From Thauera carbonicopians (GTDB lineage Bacteria > Pseudomonadota > Gammaproteobacteria > Burkholderiales > Rhodocyclaceae), in assembly GCF_025699485.1 (NCBI RefSeq), contig NZ_JANUXN010000004.1, positions 248,001 through 312,000 of the forward strand: a stretch of DNA of 64,000 nt, written 5' to 3'. The translations under genes and the position numbers were made by a program. Positions 11,141 to 20,053 of the stretch are shown in pieces. Below the pieces are notes generated by a model. That model did no database searches and was not told where the DNA came from. It was given only the letters and a program-made list of their open reading frames with translations. Each line of letters starts with the position of its first letter. Position 1 is the stretch's first letter.

Positions 11141-11890
11141 ATGGCTATTGTTCGGGTCGAAAACGTCAGCAAGCACTATCGTCTGGGTGACCAGGACGTG
11201 AAGGCGCTGACCAATGTGTCGCTCGCGATCGAGCCCGGAGTCTTTCTGGCCATCGCCGGTCCGTCCGGCAGCGGCAAGTCTACACTGCTGAACATCATCG
11301 GTTGCATCGATACGCCGACTTCGGGACGCGTCATCATCGACGGCCATGACGTGTCGGGTAGGACGCCGGACCAGCTCGCCGACGTGCGGGCGCGAACCAT
11401 CGGCTTCATCTTCCAGACCTTCAATCTGCTGCCGGTGCTGTCGGCAGCGGAAAACGTCGAATATCCCTTGTTGCAGCTCAAGGAGCTGTCGAAGGCTCAG
11501 CGACAGGAACGGGTCAAGCATTATCTCGAAGTCGTCGGCCTGACCAAGTACGCCTCGCACCGCCCCAACCAGCTGTCCGGCGGGCAGCGCCAGCGCGTGG
11601 CGATCGCGCGTGCGCTGGCGACGCATTCCAAGATCGTGCTTGCCGACGAGCCGACCGCCAACCTCGACAGCAAGACGGGGACGAGCATCCTGAAGCTGAT
11701 GCGGCGGATCAATCGCGAATCGGGCACCACCTTCGTCTTCTCCACCCACGATCGAAAGGTCATGAACATGGCGGACCGCCTCGTGCGCATCGCGGACGGC
11801 GAAATCATCGCGCTGGGCATGCGTTCGGACGATCAGTGGGTGTTCGTTCAGGATCACGGCCTCAGGGGCGAAAACGAGCCTGAGATTTAG
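11141..11890 (+). CDS. ABC transporter ATP-binding protein, LolD/MacB type
   Basis: A 249-residue ATPase with Walker A GPSGSGKS (40-47), signature LSGGQRQR, Walker B VLADEPTANLDS and an H-loop in FSTHD. The FNLLPVLSAAENVEYPLL segment is typical of the MacB/LolD/FtsE group that works with FtsX-like permeases in lipoprotein release or export. The start at 11141 matches the family N-terminus (MAIVRVENVSKHY) but has only a weak ribosome site. It is followed 8 bp later by the DUF1302 gene and diverges from the LolA-like gene. No permease gene lies in the window, so either it is encoded elsewhere or this is a broken set. Confidence 0.9.
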   Translation: MAIVRVENVSKHYRLGDQDVKALTNVSLAIEPGVFLAIAGPSGSGKSTLLNIIGCIDTPTSGRVIIDGHDVSGRTPDQLADVRARTIGFIFQTFNLLPVLSAAENVEYPLLQLKELSKAQRQERVKHYLEVVGLTKYASHRPNQLSGGQRQRVAIARALATHSKIVLADEPTANLDSKTGTSILKLMRRINRESGTTFVFSTHDRKVMNMADRLVRIADGEIIALGMRSDDQWVFVQDHGLRGENEPEI

Positions 11891-11898
11891 GAGCATTC

Positions 11899-13224
11899 AT
11901 GTCTTTGATTCGCCGTACTGCACTGGCGCTCGCCTGTGCCTCTTTCATGCTTTCCGGGTTCGCGGCCGAGCAGACTGTGGAGGATGCCGAACTCGATGCC
12001 CTGCTGGATATCGGGACCGCCAGCGAAAGCGGTTCAGGCGTCCGCTTGTCGGGCTACGGCGAATTGGGTGCCGCCTATACCTATGCCGACGACGAGCGCT
12101 GGTCGCGGCTGCGCGCCCGGCTCGAGCTGGCCGCCAGCGGCAGGCTGGGGGAGCGGGCGCGCTGGAAGCTGTCCGCACGGACGGATGCCGACGGCGCTTT
12201 CGATCTCGAGGATGACTACTACCCGTCCGCCGTCCGCAGGGATCAGCGCCGTGATGCCATCCTGCGCGAAGCCTGGGTCGATTTCGGCGCGGGCGACTGG
12301 GAGTTCCGGCTCGGCCGCCAGCACATCATCTGGGGTGAGATGGTCGGCTTCTTCTTTGCCGACGTGGTGTCCGCCCGGGACATGCGCGATTTCCTGCTGC
12401 CCGAGCTGGAGGCCATGCGCATCGCCCAATGGGCTGCGAGGGCGGAGTACTTCGGCGGGGAGACACATTTCGAGATGATCTGGATTCCGAGTCCGAGCTA
12501 CGACGATATCGGCAAGCCGGGTTCGGATTTCTACATGTACCCACGTCTGCCCGCCGGTGCCCGGGTAAAGGAACGGGAGCCCTCGGACAGCCTTTCGAAC
12601 AGTAACTGGGGTCTGCGGGTTTCAAGGCTGATCGGCGGCTGGGACATCAGTGCGTTCTACTATCGCAGCAGCGACATCACGCCGACTCTGGGCCTGAACC
12701 CCGCCACGATGGGCCTCGAACTGACGCATGAGCGGATTCGCCAGATCGGTGGCACCTTCAGCAAGGACATGGGCAGTTTTGTCCTCAAGGGCGAAGCCGT
12801 ACATACCAGCGGCCGCAGCCTGAGCACTTTCCTGGAAGGTGGGCGGATCGGTCTGGAGAAGACCGACATGCTCGACTATGCCTTTGGCGTGGATGTTCCG
12901 TACCGGGATGTGTGGCGTTTAAACCTGCAGTACTTCGCCCGCTGGCTCGACAGGCACGACGAGAGAATGGGGTTCGACCGCGAGGAGCGCGGTGTGACTT
13001 TCCAGGTCGTGCGCGAAATCGGCAGCACCGTCGAACTCGAGCTTCTGGCCGCGGCCAGCCTCAATCGCAGCGACTACATGCTGCGTCCCAAGCTGAGCTG
13101 GAAATTCGCACCCGAATGGCGTGCTACTGCGGGCATGGACATCTTCCACGGGCCGCAGCAGGGCATGTTCGGCCGCTTCGACGAGCGGGACCGCGTTTAT
13201 ATGGAAGTTCGACGCTGGTTCTGA
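11899..13224 (+). CDS. DUF1302-like outer-membrane beta-barrel protein
   Basis: A 441-residue exported protein with a good ribosome site (AGGAG, five bases before ATG) and a signal peptide ending near GFAAEQ. The mature chain alternates polar and hydrophobic residues in strand-like runs, with many aromatic residues at strand ends, and finishes in YMEVRRWF; the C-terminal phenylalanine is the usual Bam recognition end. Sequence blocks such as LREAWVDFGAGDWEFRLGRQHIIWGE resemble DUF1302 barrel proteins. It most likely forms the outer-membrane part of the exporter suggested by the LolA-like and ABC genes. Its 3' end overlaps the convergent acyltransferase gene by 28 bp. Substrate unknown. Confidence 0.75.
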   Translation: MSLIRRTALALACASFMLSGFAAEQTVEDAELDALLDIGTASESGSGVRLSGYGELGAAYTYADDERWSRLRARLELAASGRLGERARWKLSARTDADGAFDLEDDYYPSAVRRDQRRDAILREAWVDFGAGDWEFRLGRQHIIWGEMVGFFFADVVSARDMRDFLLPELEAMRIAQWAARAEYFGGETHFEMIWIPSPSYDDIGKPGSDFYMYPRLPAGARVKEREPSDSLSNSNWGLRVSRLIGGWDISAFYYRSSDITPTLGLNPATMGLELTHERIRQIGGTFSKDMGSFVLKGEAVHTSGRSLSTFLEGGRIGLEKTDMLDYAFGVDVPYRDVWRLNLQYFARWLDRHDERMGFDREERGVTFQVVREIGSTVELELLAAASLNRSDYMLRPKLSWKFAPEWRATAGMDIFHGPQQGMFGRFDERDRVYMEVRRWF

Positions 13225-14018
13225 ATCGGGCCGGATGCCACCAGTGAGCGCTGCAGTGCTTCGAGCTCGGTGCGCTTCTGGAACATCCGGTAGAAGCTGC
13301 GGGAATCGTCATCGGAGCGGCCGGCATGCGTGTCGATCAGATGATCCAGCCGCTGCTGGCAGAGATGCATCAGCACTGCAGGGGCGCCGACCCGCGGGCA
13401 GATCTTCTCCGGGCCGACCATCTGATAGCCCAGCAGGCGCCGATAAAAGCCGGCGTGGCGTGGATGGACCTCGATGAACACGTCCGTGACCCGGTAGGTC
13501 AGGCGGGCGATGATGTACAGGATCTGCATCATGCCAGCCAGGGCTTCATGCGAACTGTGCTCGGGATCCATTGCCAAGCGTGTGATTTCGCACACTTGGC
13601 CGCCGTTTTTGCGTGCCGCGTCAATTTCGTCGCGATAAAGTGTGTCGGCTAGGAGACCTTTGCCCGCGTCAAGGCACAAAGTCAAAGTGGCGACGGCGTG
13701 GTCGCCCTTGCAGGCTGCGACCGTGATGTCCCGTTCGTCCAGGCTCTCGCCCTGGCCGTAGGGGAAAAGGCCGCGCGAGGAATACATCCGTTCGATTAGT
13801 CGGGCCGTGTTGCGTTTGAGTGCCTCCGTGCCGTTGGCGATGCGGAGTTCGTAACCGTCCCGGATCAGCCTGAAATCGGGGTTCAGGCGAAAGGAGTCGG
13901 CTGGGTGCTGTGATTTCCAGGTTGGTGCTGGATTCAGGCTGGCACCGGGAAAGAGGGCGAGTGCATGATGTGAGCGGGTCGCCAGATCAACGGCGCTGCG
14001 CTGAGAGGAAGCGTCCAT
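13197..14018 (-). CDS. PEP-CTERM/exosortase-associated acyltransferase (FeeM-like N-acyl amino acid synthase family)
   Basis: A 273-residue GNAT-fold protein. The central part (RNTARLIERMYSSRGLFPYG, VATLTLCLDAGKGLLADTLYRDEID, ARKNGGQVCEITRLAMD, TDVFIEVHPRHAGFYRRLLGY) matches the N-acyl amino acid synthase/autoinducer synthase-like family. That family takes acyl chains from acyl carrier protein and joins them to amino acids; one subgroup is recurrently found with exosortase systems. It diverges from the XrtA operon across a 236 bp gap holding a conspicuous dyad. An acyl carrier protein is encoded at 42478-42729 in the same locus and could be its donor; that link is inference. Confidence 0.75.
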   Translation of the reverse strand: MDASSQRSAVDLATRSHHALALFPGASLNPAPTWKSQHPADSFRLNPDFRLIRDGYELRIANGTEALKRNTARLIERMYSSRGLFPYGQGESLDERDITVAACKGDHAVATLTLCLDAGKGLLADTLYRDEIDAARKNGGQVCEITRLAMDPEHSSHEALAGMMQILYIIARLTYRVTDVFIEVHPRHAGFYRRLLGYQMVGPEKICPRVGAPAVLMHLCQQRLDHLIDTHAGRSDDDSRSFYRMFQKRTELEALQRSLVASGPIQNQRRTSI

Positions 14019-14151
14019 GGGTAGTGCGATCCTTCGCGTTCGTTCGTTCGATTACGCCCTTGTCCTAGGTTGGCGCGTGTTTCGGTGTCGACTTGCTTCT
14101 TCAAAAACCACGGCACTCTAGCCAGCAGACGCTCACAGCAGTGTAAGGGAT

Positions 14152-14184
14152 TGTGTGTATTTGTTCCTCGGAACATATTACACA
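14152..14184. promoter_or_regulatory. Long interrupted palindrome between the divergent acyltransferase and XrtA operon
   Basis: The core is TGTTCC-TC-GGAACA (14162-14175), flanked by a further arm: TGTGT on the left (14152-14156) and ACACA on the right (14180-14184), with TAT-rich sequence between on both sides. Such a two-part dyad, 70 bp upstream of the export-lipoprotein ATG and in an otherwise featureless 236 bp divergent gap, suits binding by a dimeric regulator. No run of T follows, so it is not a rho-independent terminator. No convincing sigma-54 element was found in the gap. A short GTTC repeat also lies near 14037-14049. Confidence 0.5.
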
Positions 14185-14254
14185 GCTTTGTAGCATTTTG
14201 CTGAAGCTTGTCGTCGTATCATAACGGGCTATGAATCCTGGGAGGAACTAGAAC

Positions 14255-14884
14255 ATGATCCAGAAGTCTTCGAGTGTGCTCGCCTGGGTGTGGCGTGCTG
14301 TGTTCATGCTGGCTGCGGGAGCGTTGCTCTCCGCCTGCGCAAGCTCGTATCCGCCGGCGCCGGCTGCCGCTGCCGACTCGGAGTACAACTACATGATCGG
14401 GCCCGGCGATAACGTCAACATCGTCGTCTGGCGCAACCCCGAGCTGTCGATGTCGGTTCCTGTGCGGCCTGATGGCAAGATCACCACGCCGCTGGTCGAG
14501 GATCTGCCTGCAATGGGCAAGGATGCATCCACGCTGGCGCGAGACATCGAGCAGGAGCTCGCCAAGTTCATTCGCGATCCGGTGGTGACCGTGATCGTCA
14601 CCGGTTTCGTCGGCCCCTACAGCGAGCAGATCCGGGTGATCGGCGAAGCGGCCGAGCCCAAGATCCTGCCTTACAACCAGAAGATGACGCTTCTCGACGT
14701 CATGATCGCGGTCGGCGGGATGACGGAGTTCGCCGACGGCAACAATGCGACCATCCTGCGTACCGCCGAAGGCAACAAACAGTACAGCGTCCGCATCCGT
14801 GACTTGGTCAAGCGCGGCGATGTCTCGGCAAACGTCGAGATGCGTCCGGGCGACGTCCTGATCATTCCGCAAAGCTGGTTCTGA
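14255..14884 (+). CDS. XrtA/PEP-CTERM system polysaccharide export lipoprotein (Wza/EpsE-like)
   Basis: A 209-residue protein beginning the main EPS operon, with GGAGGAA upstream of ATG. It has a lipoprotein signal with lipobox LLSAC (Cys28). The polysaccharide export domain starts at YMIGPGDNVNIVVWRNPELS, followed by VRPDGKITTPLVEDLPAMG, and a SLBB-like region (VIGEAAEPKILPYNQKMTLLDVMIAVGGM). These are hallmarks of outer-membrane auxiliary (OPX) proteins, which line the exit channel for capsule or EPS. At about 200 residues it is the short version common in XrtA loci, and it lacks the C-terminal amphipathic helix of Wza. It is therefore likely to work with the separate barrel protein encoded at 17472-18971. 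Confidence 0.92.
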   Translation: MIQKSSSVLAWVWRAVFMLAAGALLSACASSYPPAPAAAADSEYNYMIGPGDNVNIVVWRNPELSMSVPVRPDGKITTPLVEDLPAMGKDASTLARDIEQELAKFIRDPVVTVIVTGFVGPYSEQIRVIGEAAEPKILPYNQKMTLLDVMIAVGGMTEFADGNNATILRTAEGNKQYSVRIRDLVKRGDVSANVEMRPGDVLIIPQSWF

Positions 14885-14963
14885 TTCGCCAGCCCGCCAA
14901 CCTCCGGAGTCCGCTCGGCGCGCCTGCGCCCGGTGGCGGGCTTCGTGTCGATGAAGAAGTCTG

Positions 14964-16517
14964 ATGGAAGAACTCGTAACACAAATCGTCGGTTACCTGC
15001 GCGGCATGTGGCGCTTTCGCTGGTGGGGGCTGGCATTCGCATGGGTCGTGGGGGTCACCGCGGGCGCCATTGTTTATTTCATGCCCGACAGGTACGAGTC
15101 GACAGCGCGTATCCACGTCGATACGCAGTCGGTGCTGAGGCCGCTGATGTCCGGCCTTGCCGTTCAGCCCAACATCGACCAGCAGATTGCCATGCTGAGC
15201 CGGACATTGATCAGCCGGCCCAACGTCGAAAAGCTGATCACGATGGCGGATCTGGATCTCGACGTGCGTACGCCCGAGCAGCGCGAGGCGCTGATCGGCA
15301 GGCTCATGAAGGATCTGCAGATCCGCTCTGCGGCTGCGGCCGGCACCAATCTCTTCACGCTCGCTTACTCGGATACCCGGCCGGAGCGCGCCCAGCGCGT
15401 CGTGCAGTCCCTGGTTTCGTTGTTCGTCGAATCAGGCCTGGGCGGCAAGCGCCAGGATTCCGATGCTGCGCGCCGCTTCATCGAAGAGCAGATCCGCAAC
15501 TACGAGCAGAAGCTGGTCGAGGCCGAAAACCGCGTCAAGGAGTTCCGTCTGCGCAACATGACGTTGCTAGGTGATGGTGCCAGGGACTACGTCACGCAGA
15601 TCGCCATGATGACCGGGCAGCTTCAGCAGGCCCAGCTCGAATTGCGCGAGGCGGAAAATGCGCGTGATGCGATGCAGCGCCAACTGGTGGGCGAGGAGCC
15701 CGTCCTGCTGCCGCAGACTCCGCCCAACTCGGCGGTCGCGATTCCGGAGATCGATGGCCGTATCGATGCCCTCAAGCGCAATCTCGATGATCTGCTCCAG
15801 CGCTACACCGAACAGCACCCCGACGTGATCGGAGCGCGCCGCGTCATCGAGGAGCTCGAAGGGCAGAAGCGCAAGCAGATCGAGGAAATGCGCGCCTTTG
15901 GAGGCGGTTCCCAGTTCGGAGCGCTGAATTCCAATCCGGTTTTCCAGCAGATGAAGCTGGCGCTGGCCGAGTCCGAATCTCGTGTCGCGTCGATGCGTGC
16001 GCGCGTCGGAGAGTACCAGGCAAGGCTGGATCAATTGCGCGAGCTCGCCAAGCGTGTTCCCGAGATCGAAGCCGAGATGGCACAGCTCAATCGCGACTAC
16101 GCCGTGCACAAGACCAACTACGACAGCCTCGTGGCGCGGCGTGAGTCGGCCACGATCTCGGTCGAGATGGATGCCCAGGGTGGGGTCGCCGATTTCCGCG
16201 TCATCGATCCGCCCACCTTGCCCACTGCGCCTTCGGCGCCGAACCGTATCCTGCTACTGCCGCTGGCCGCGCTGGCCGGTCTGGCGGCAGGCTTCGCATT
16301 GACTTTCCTGATCAGCCAGCTGCGCCCCGCATTTGCCGATGGCCGCAGCCTGCGTGAAATCACCGGGCTTCCCATCCTGGGGACGGTATCGATGTTGCAG
16401 ACCGTGGAACGCAGGAGCAAGCGGCGACGTGGTCTGGCGGCGTTCGGTGGGGGGGTCGTCGCCTATGCCGCGAGCTTTGCCGTTGCCGTCGCAGTACTGA
16501 ACTTGATCCAGGGTTGA
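14964..16517 (+). CDS. XrtA system polysaccharide chain-length determinant protein (Wzz/PCP family)
   Basis: A 517-residue inner-membrane protein. An N-terminal membrane helix (WWGLAFAWVVGVTAGAIVYF) and a C-terminal one (ILLLPLAALAGLAAGFALTFLI) flank a long periplasmic region that is rich in coiled coil (for example residues ~170-230 and ~330-370). A proline-rich PTLPTAPSAPNR precedes the second helix, as in Wzz proteins. A third hydrophobic segment closes the chain. The role is to set polymer length and to couple synthesis to export together with the tyrosine kinase encoded next. The gap from the export lipoprotein gene is 79 bp; the following kinase gene starts 14 bp after the stop. Confidence 0.92.
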   Translation: MEELVTQIVGYLRGMWRFRWWGLAFAWVVGVTAGAIVYFMPDRYESTARIHVDTQSVLRPLMSGLAVQPNIDQQIAMLSRTLISRPNVEKLITMADLDLDVRTPEQREALIGRLMKDLQIRSAAAAGTNLFTLAYSDTRPERAQRVVQSLVSLFVESGLGGKRQDSDAARRFIEEQIRNYEQKLVEAENRVKEFRLRNMTLLGDGARDYVTQIAMMTGQLQQAQLELREAENARDAMQRQLVGEEPVLLPQTPPNSAVAIPEIDGRIDALKRNLDDLLQRYTEQHPDVIGARRVIEELEGQKRKQIEEMRAFGGGSQFGALNSNPVFQQMKLALAESESRVASMRARVGEYQARLDQLRELAKRVPEIEAEMAQLNRDYAVHKTNYDSLVARRESATISVEMDAQGGVADFRVIDPPTLPTAPSAPNRILLLPLAALAGLAAGFALTFLISQLRPAFADGRSLREITGLPILGTVSMLQTVERRSKRRRGLAAFGGGVVAYAASFAVAVAVLNLIQG

Positions 16518-16531
16518 ATGGAAACGACACG

Positions 16532-17470
16532 ATGAGTCTTATCGAAAAAGCGGCACAACGCCTTGACCAGTTGAAGCAGGCCTCGGGCGAGTCCGCAGCC
16601 GAGTTGCCGGTTCAGCCCTCCACGGTCGACAAACCCGAGGCCGAAACGGCCGCCATCCGGTCGTCCGAGGTGCCCAAGGCAGCTGCCGGCCATGCATTCA
16701 GCCGCGTCGTGTCGCGGGTTGCGCAGATCGACCTGCAGCGCTTGCATACCCTCGGCCTGGTGACGCCCGATCATCCGCGCAGCAGCATCGCCGAAGAGTA
16801 CCGGGTCATCAAGCGCCCCTTGCTGCGCAATGCGACGGCAAGCGGTGCGGCCAAGATCGACGACGGCAACCTGATCATGGTGACCAGCGCCCTGCCGGGC
16901 GAAGGCAAGACTTTCAATGCGGTCAATCTTGCCATCAGCATGGCGATGGAGCTCGATTACACGGTCCTGCTCGTCGATGCGGACGTGTCGCGCCCTTCGG
17001 TGCTCAGGCAGCTCGGACTGCCGCCGGAGAAGGGCCTGATGGACGTGCTGGCCGGGGACGTCACCGACCTCAGCGAAGTCCTGATGCGCACCAATATCGA
17101 AAAGCTCTCGATTCTGCCCGCGGGCATGCCGCATCAGCGTGCGACCGAGCTGCTTGCGTCCGATGCCATGACGCGCCTGCTTGAGCAGATGGCGAGCCGT
17201 TATCCGGACCGGATCATCGTGTTCGATTCGCCGCCTTTGCTGGTGACCACCGAATCGCGCGTGCTGGCGACGCACATGGGGCAGATCGTCGTGGTGGTGG
17301 AAGCCGAACGCACCACGCATGCCACGGTCAAGCAGGCGCTCTCCACCATCGAGAGCTGCCCCATCAAGCTGATGGTGCTGAACAAGTCCCGGGGGCAAGG
17401 GGCTGATTCGATCTATGGTTATGGCTATGGTTACGGGTATGGCGACGCACCGCGTGAGCAGGCGGCCTGA
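16532..17470 (+). CDS. XrtA-associated tyrosine autokinase (BY-kinase)
   Basis: A 312-residue cytoplasmic kinase. Walker A is at 120-127 (ALPGEGKT), Walker A' in LLVDAD (146-151), and a further nucleotide-binding motif in FDSPP (231-235). The tail contains five consecutive Tyr-Gly pairs, the tyrosine cluster that BY-kinases phosphorylate on each other to control polymerisation. The ATG at 16532 is chosen over an upstream TTG at 16514. The separate membrane partner is the chain-length protein just upstream, as in Firmicute-type split kinases. A low-molecular-weight tyrosine phosphatase encoded at 36629-37222 could reverse the phosphorylation. Confidence 0.92.
   Translation: MSLIEKAAQRLDQLKQASGESAAELPVQPSTVDKPEAETAAIRSSEVPKAAAGHAFSRVVSRVAQIDLQRLHTLGLVTPDHPRSSIAEEYRVIKRPLLRNATASGAAKIDDGNLIMVTSALPGEGKTFNAVNLAISMAMELDYTVLLVDADVSRPSVLRQLGLPPEKGLMDVLAGDVTDLSEVLMRTNIEKLSILPAGMPHQRATELLASDAMTRLLEQMASRYPDRIIVFDSPPLLVTTESRVLATHMGQIVVVVEAERTTHATVKQALSTIESCPIKLMVLNKSRGQGADSIYGYGYGYGYGDAPREQAA
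17414..17443 (+). repeat. Five tandem TAYGGN hexamers encoding the (Tyr-Gly)5 tail of the autokinase
   Basis: TATGGT, TATGGC, TATGGT, TACGGG and TATGGC follow one another without interruption in frame. Each unit adds one Tyr-Gly pair to the phosphorylatable tail. Gain or loss of a unit by slippage would keep the frame and change the number of tyrosines. Confidence 0.8.
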
Positions 17471-17471
17471 G

Positions 17472-18971
17472 ATGCGTATGCGGATGACGCCTGCGCTATC
17501 GATACTTGCGCTTGCCATCTCCATGGCGGCGCCGGCGGCGGCGCAGACTGTGACCATCACTCCTCGTCTGGATACCCGTCTGACATGGACGGACAATGTC
17601 GATACCTCGGACGATGCCCAGCAGGACTGGATCGCCGAAATATCGCCAGGCATCGGTATATCCCGTGCATCAGGGCGTTTTCGCGGTTACCTGAATGTCA
17701 GCCTGCGCAACCTGGTTTATGCCCAGGAAACCGACAAGAACAAGACTTATCTGGCCTTCCGCGGCAACGGTGAATTCGAGGCCATCGAGGACGCGGTGTT
17801 CATCGCTCTGGCGGGCTCGATCAGCCGCACCGACACTTCGGCATTCAGCCGTCGCAGCGGCGACGATTCGCTCAGCGCGGACAAGGCCGACGAAACGCGC
17901 ATGTGGTCGATCGCGCCGCGCTACCAGTTCAGGTTCGGTGACGCGGGCATGGGGCGCCTGGGCTACGAATCCCGCTGGCTGCAGGGCGGCAGTGGAACCT
18001 TGGCAGATACCCGGCAGGAACGCTGGACGGTGGCGGTATCCGACCCAAGCGCCTTGCGTCTTTTCGGCTGGGGGATCGACCTAGCGCACACAGACACGAC
18101 CTTCGAGCAGGGTTCGGGCCGGGACGTCACCCAGGAAATCGGTCGCGCCACCTTGTTCGTCAACATCGATCCGCAATTCAGGCTGCGGCTGATCGGTGGC
18201 TATGAGTCCAACGACTACGACCTGGTGGGGGGAGAGGAAGGCTCCATCTGGGGGGCGGGTTTCGACTGGTATCCGACCGAGCGCACCAGTCTTTCCGCCA
18301 CGGGCGAGGACCGGATGTTCGGCACCGGTTACAACGTCCAGCTTCGGCATCGCATGGCCCGGTCCACATGGAATTTCTCGGCCAGCCGCGACATCTCATC
18401 GACTCTCGATGAACTCGCGGGGGGCGAGGTGCTGGACCCCGTCTTCCAGAACATCTACTACCTGCTTGGCCTTGCCAATCCGGGCCTGTCCGAAGCCGAA
18501 CTCATGCGGCAGGCGAGGGCTTTGTATGAACGTGTGGGCGGTGTCGGCATTCGTACCAATGCATACTTCCTGCAGCGTGCGATCGGTGCTGGTGTGTCCT
18601 TTACCGGCGCTCGCAACACCCTGTCGTTCTCCGTTCGGCGTGCCGAACGTGAGCGCTTGAATACCCTCTCAGGCTTTCTCGCTACCGACGATTTCGCCGA
18701 GTTCGAGTACACCGATACCCGTTCGGCCTCAGTCACGCTGCTGCATCAGCTGACGGGTACATCGAACCTGAACGGTTCGATCACCCGTTCCAACACTGAG
18801 GGGCGTGGGGTCAGTAATCGCGACGTCGATCGCCTGATCTTCAACATCGGCGTCACGCGCCAGCTCAGTCCGGACACGACGCTTGGTCTCAATTATCGTC
18901 ACAACAAGACCACAGGCACGAACGACTATACCGAGAACTCCATCAGAGCCACTCTCGGGATGAGTTTCTGA
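17472..18971 (+). CDS. PEP-CTERM/XrtA system-associated outer-membrane beta-barrel protein (TIGR03016-like)
   Basis: A 499-residue exported protein starting right after the kinase stop. The signal peptide ends at APAAAQ. The mature chain opens with VTITPRLDTRLTWTDNV and then shows many amphipathic strands with regularly spaced aromatic residues, ending in a strand terminating in phenylalanine (RATLGMSF). This size and operon place match the large outer-membrane protein of XrtA loci, thought to complete the export pore because the short export lipoprotein cannot span the membrane. Pore function is inference from position and barrel character. Confidence 0.88.
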   Translation: MRMRMTPALSILALAISMAAPAAAQTVTITPRLDTRLTWTDNVDTSDDAQQDWIAEISPGIGISRASGRFRGYLNVSLRNLVYAQETDKNKTYLAFRGNGEFEAIEDAVFIALAGSISRTDTSAFSRRSGDDSLSADKADETRMWSIAPRYQFRFGDAGMGRLGYESRWLQGGSGTLADTRQERWTVAVSDPSALRLFGWGIDLAHTDTTFEQGSGRDVTQEIGRATLFVNIDPQFRLRLIGGYESNDYDLVGGEEGSIWGAGFDWYPTERTSLSATGEDRMFGTGYNVQLRHRMARSTWNFSASRDISSTLDELAGGEVLDPVFQNIYYLLGLANPGLSEAELMRQARALYERVGGVGIRTNAYFLQRAIGAGVSFTGARNTLSFSVRRAERERLNTLSGFLATDDFAEFEYTDTRSASVTLLHQLTGTSNLNGSITRSNTEGRGVSNRDVDRLIFNIGVTRQLSPDTTLGLNYRHNKTTGTNDYTENSIRATLGMSF

Positions 18972-18982
18972 GCAGATCGCAG

Positions 18983-20053
18983 ATGTACGAATCATTCTTC
19001 AAGTTCAGGGGCAAGCCCTTCCAGCTCAACCCCGACCCGACCTTCTTCTACGGCAGTCGTGGGCACAAGCGTGCCATGGCCTACCTGGAGTACGGCCTGC
19101 ACCAGAGCGAGGGCTTCATCGTCATCACCGGCGAGATCGGCGCGGGCAAGACCACCATCGTGCGCAGCCTACTCGAACAGCTCGACCCGGCGCAGGTCGT
19201 CGCGGCCAACCTCGTCAGTACGCAGATCGATGCCAGCGACATGCTGCGCATGGTCGCCGCGGCTTTTGGCGTGCCGGCCGGCAATCTGGACAAGGCCGGG
19301 CTGCTGCTTGCGCTCGAGACCTTCCTGGTGTCGGTTGCCGCAGCCGGCAAGCGTGCGCTGCTGATCGTCGACGAAGCGCAGAACCTGACGCCGGCAGCGG
19401 TCGAAGAGTTGCGCATGCTGTCCAACTTCCAGCTCGAAGATCACGCCCTGCTGCAGAGCTTTCTGATCGGCCAGCCCGAGTTCCGCGAAATCATGCAAAG
19501 CGGCCGGATGCAGCAACTGCGCCAGCGCGTGATTGCCTCGTATCATCTCGGACCGCTCGATTCGCAGGAGACCACAGGCTATATCGAGCATCGCCTCCGC
19601 CATGTCGGCTGGAGCGGCGACCCTATCTTCGAGCCCGGCGCCTACACCGCGATCTACGGCTATACGGGAGGCATTCCGCGCAAGATCAATACCTTGTGTG
19701 ACAGGCTGCTGCTCGGCGCCTATCTGGCGGAGCGCCATACGGTCAGCGAAGCCGACGTGCGCGAAACCATCGACGAACTGAAAGAAGAGTTCGCCGCCTC
19801 GCGCCCGTCGGATGCCGCAACACCTGTGCAGCTGTCCCAGGGTCTTGCGATCGACCAGCTTGCGCTCGAGCGGCTGCAGGTATCGCCCGAACTCGTGAAC
19901 CAGGTTGCGGAGATGGCCGCCAACACCGATATCCAGCGCATCGAGGCGCGCCTGACCAGCCTGGAGCATTCGGTGTCCGCCACTCTGAACGTACTCAATC
20001 AGCTATTGCAGGCGGTGCGCAACGATGCACCTGCCGAAGAGAAGGCCTCATGA
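18983..20053 (+). CDS. XrtA/PEP-CTERM system-associated AAA ATPase (ExeA-like)
   Basis: A 356-residue protein. The start MYESFFKFRGKPFQLNPDP is diagnostic of ExeA-type ATPases. Walker A GEIGAGKTT lies near residue 50 and Walker B LLIVDEAQN near 130. The C-terminal third is helical and ends in a short coiled coil (LTSLEHSVSATLNVLNQLL). ExeA itself couples ATP hydrolysis to secretin assembly; the exosortase-associated version is assumed to help assemble or gate the export complex. It follows the outer-membrane barrel gene by 11 bp and overlaps wecB by 4 bp. Confidence 0.92.
   Translation: MYESFFKFRGKPFQLNPDPTFFYGSRGHKRAMAYLEYGLHQSEGFIVITGEIGAGKTTIVRSLLEQLDPAQVVAANLVSTQIDASDMLRMVAAAFGVPAGNLDKAGLLLALETFLVSVAAAGKRALLIVDEAQNLTPAAVEELRMLSNFQLEDHALLQSFLIGQPEFREIMQSGRMQQLRQRVIASYHLGPLDSQETTGYIEHRLRHVGWSGDPIFEPGAYTAIYGYTGGIPRKINTLCDRLLLGAYLAERHTVSEADVRETIDELKEEFAASRPSDAATPVQLSQGLAIDQLALERLQVSPELVNQVAEMAANTDIQRIEARLTSLEHSVSATLNVLNQLLQAVRNDAPAEEKAS

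Noticed and set aside
14019-14254. Possible sigma-54 promoter for the main EPS operon
   Set aside because: All GG dinucleotides on both strands were checked for GC ten bases downstream; none fits, the nearest being off by one base.
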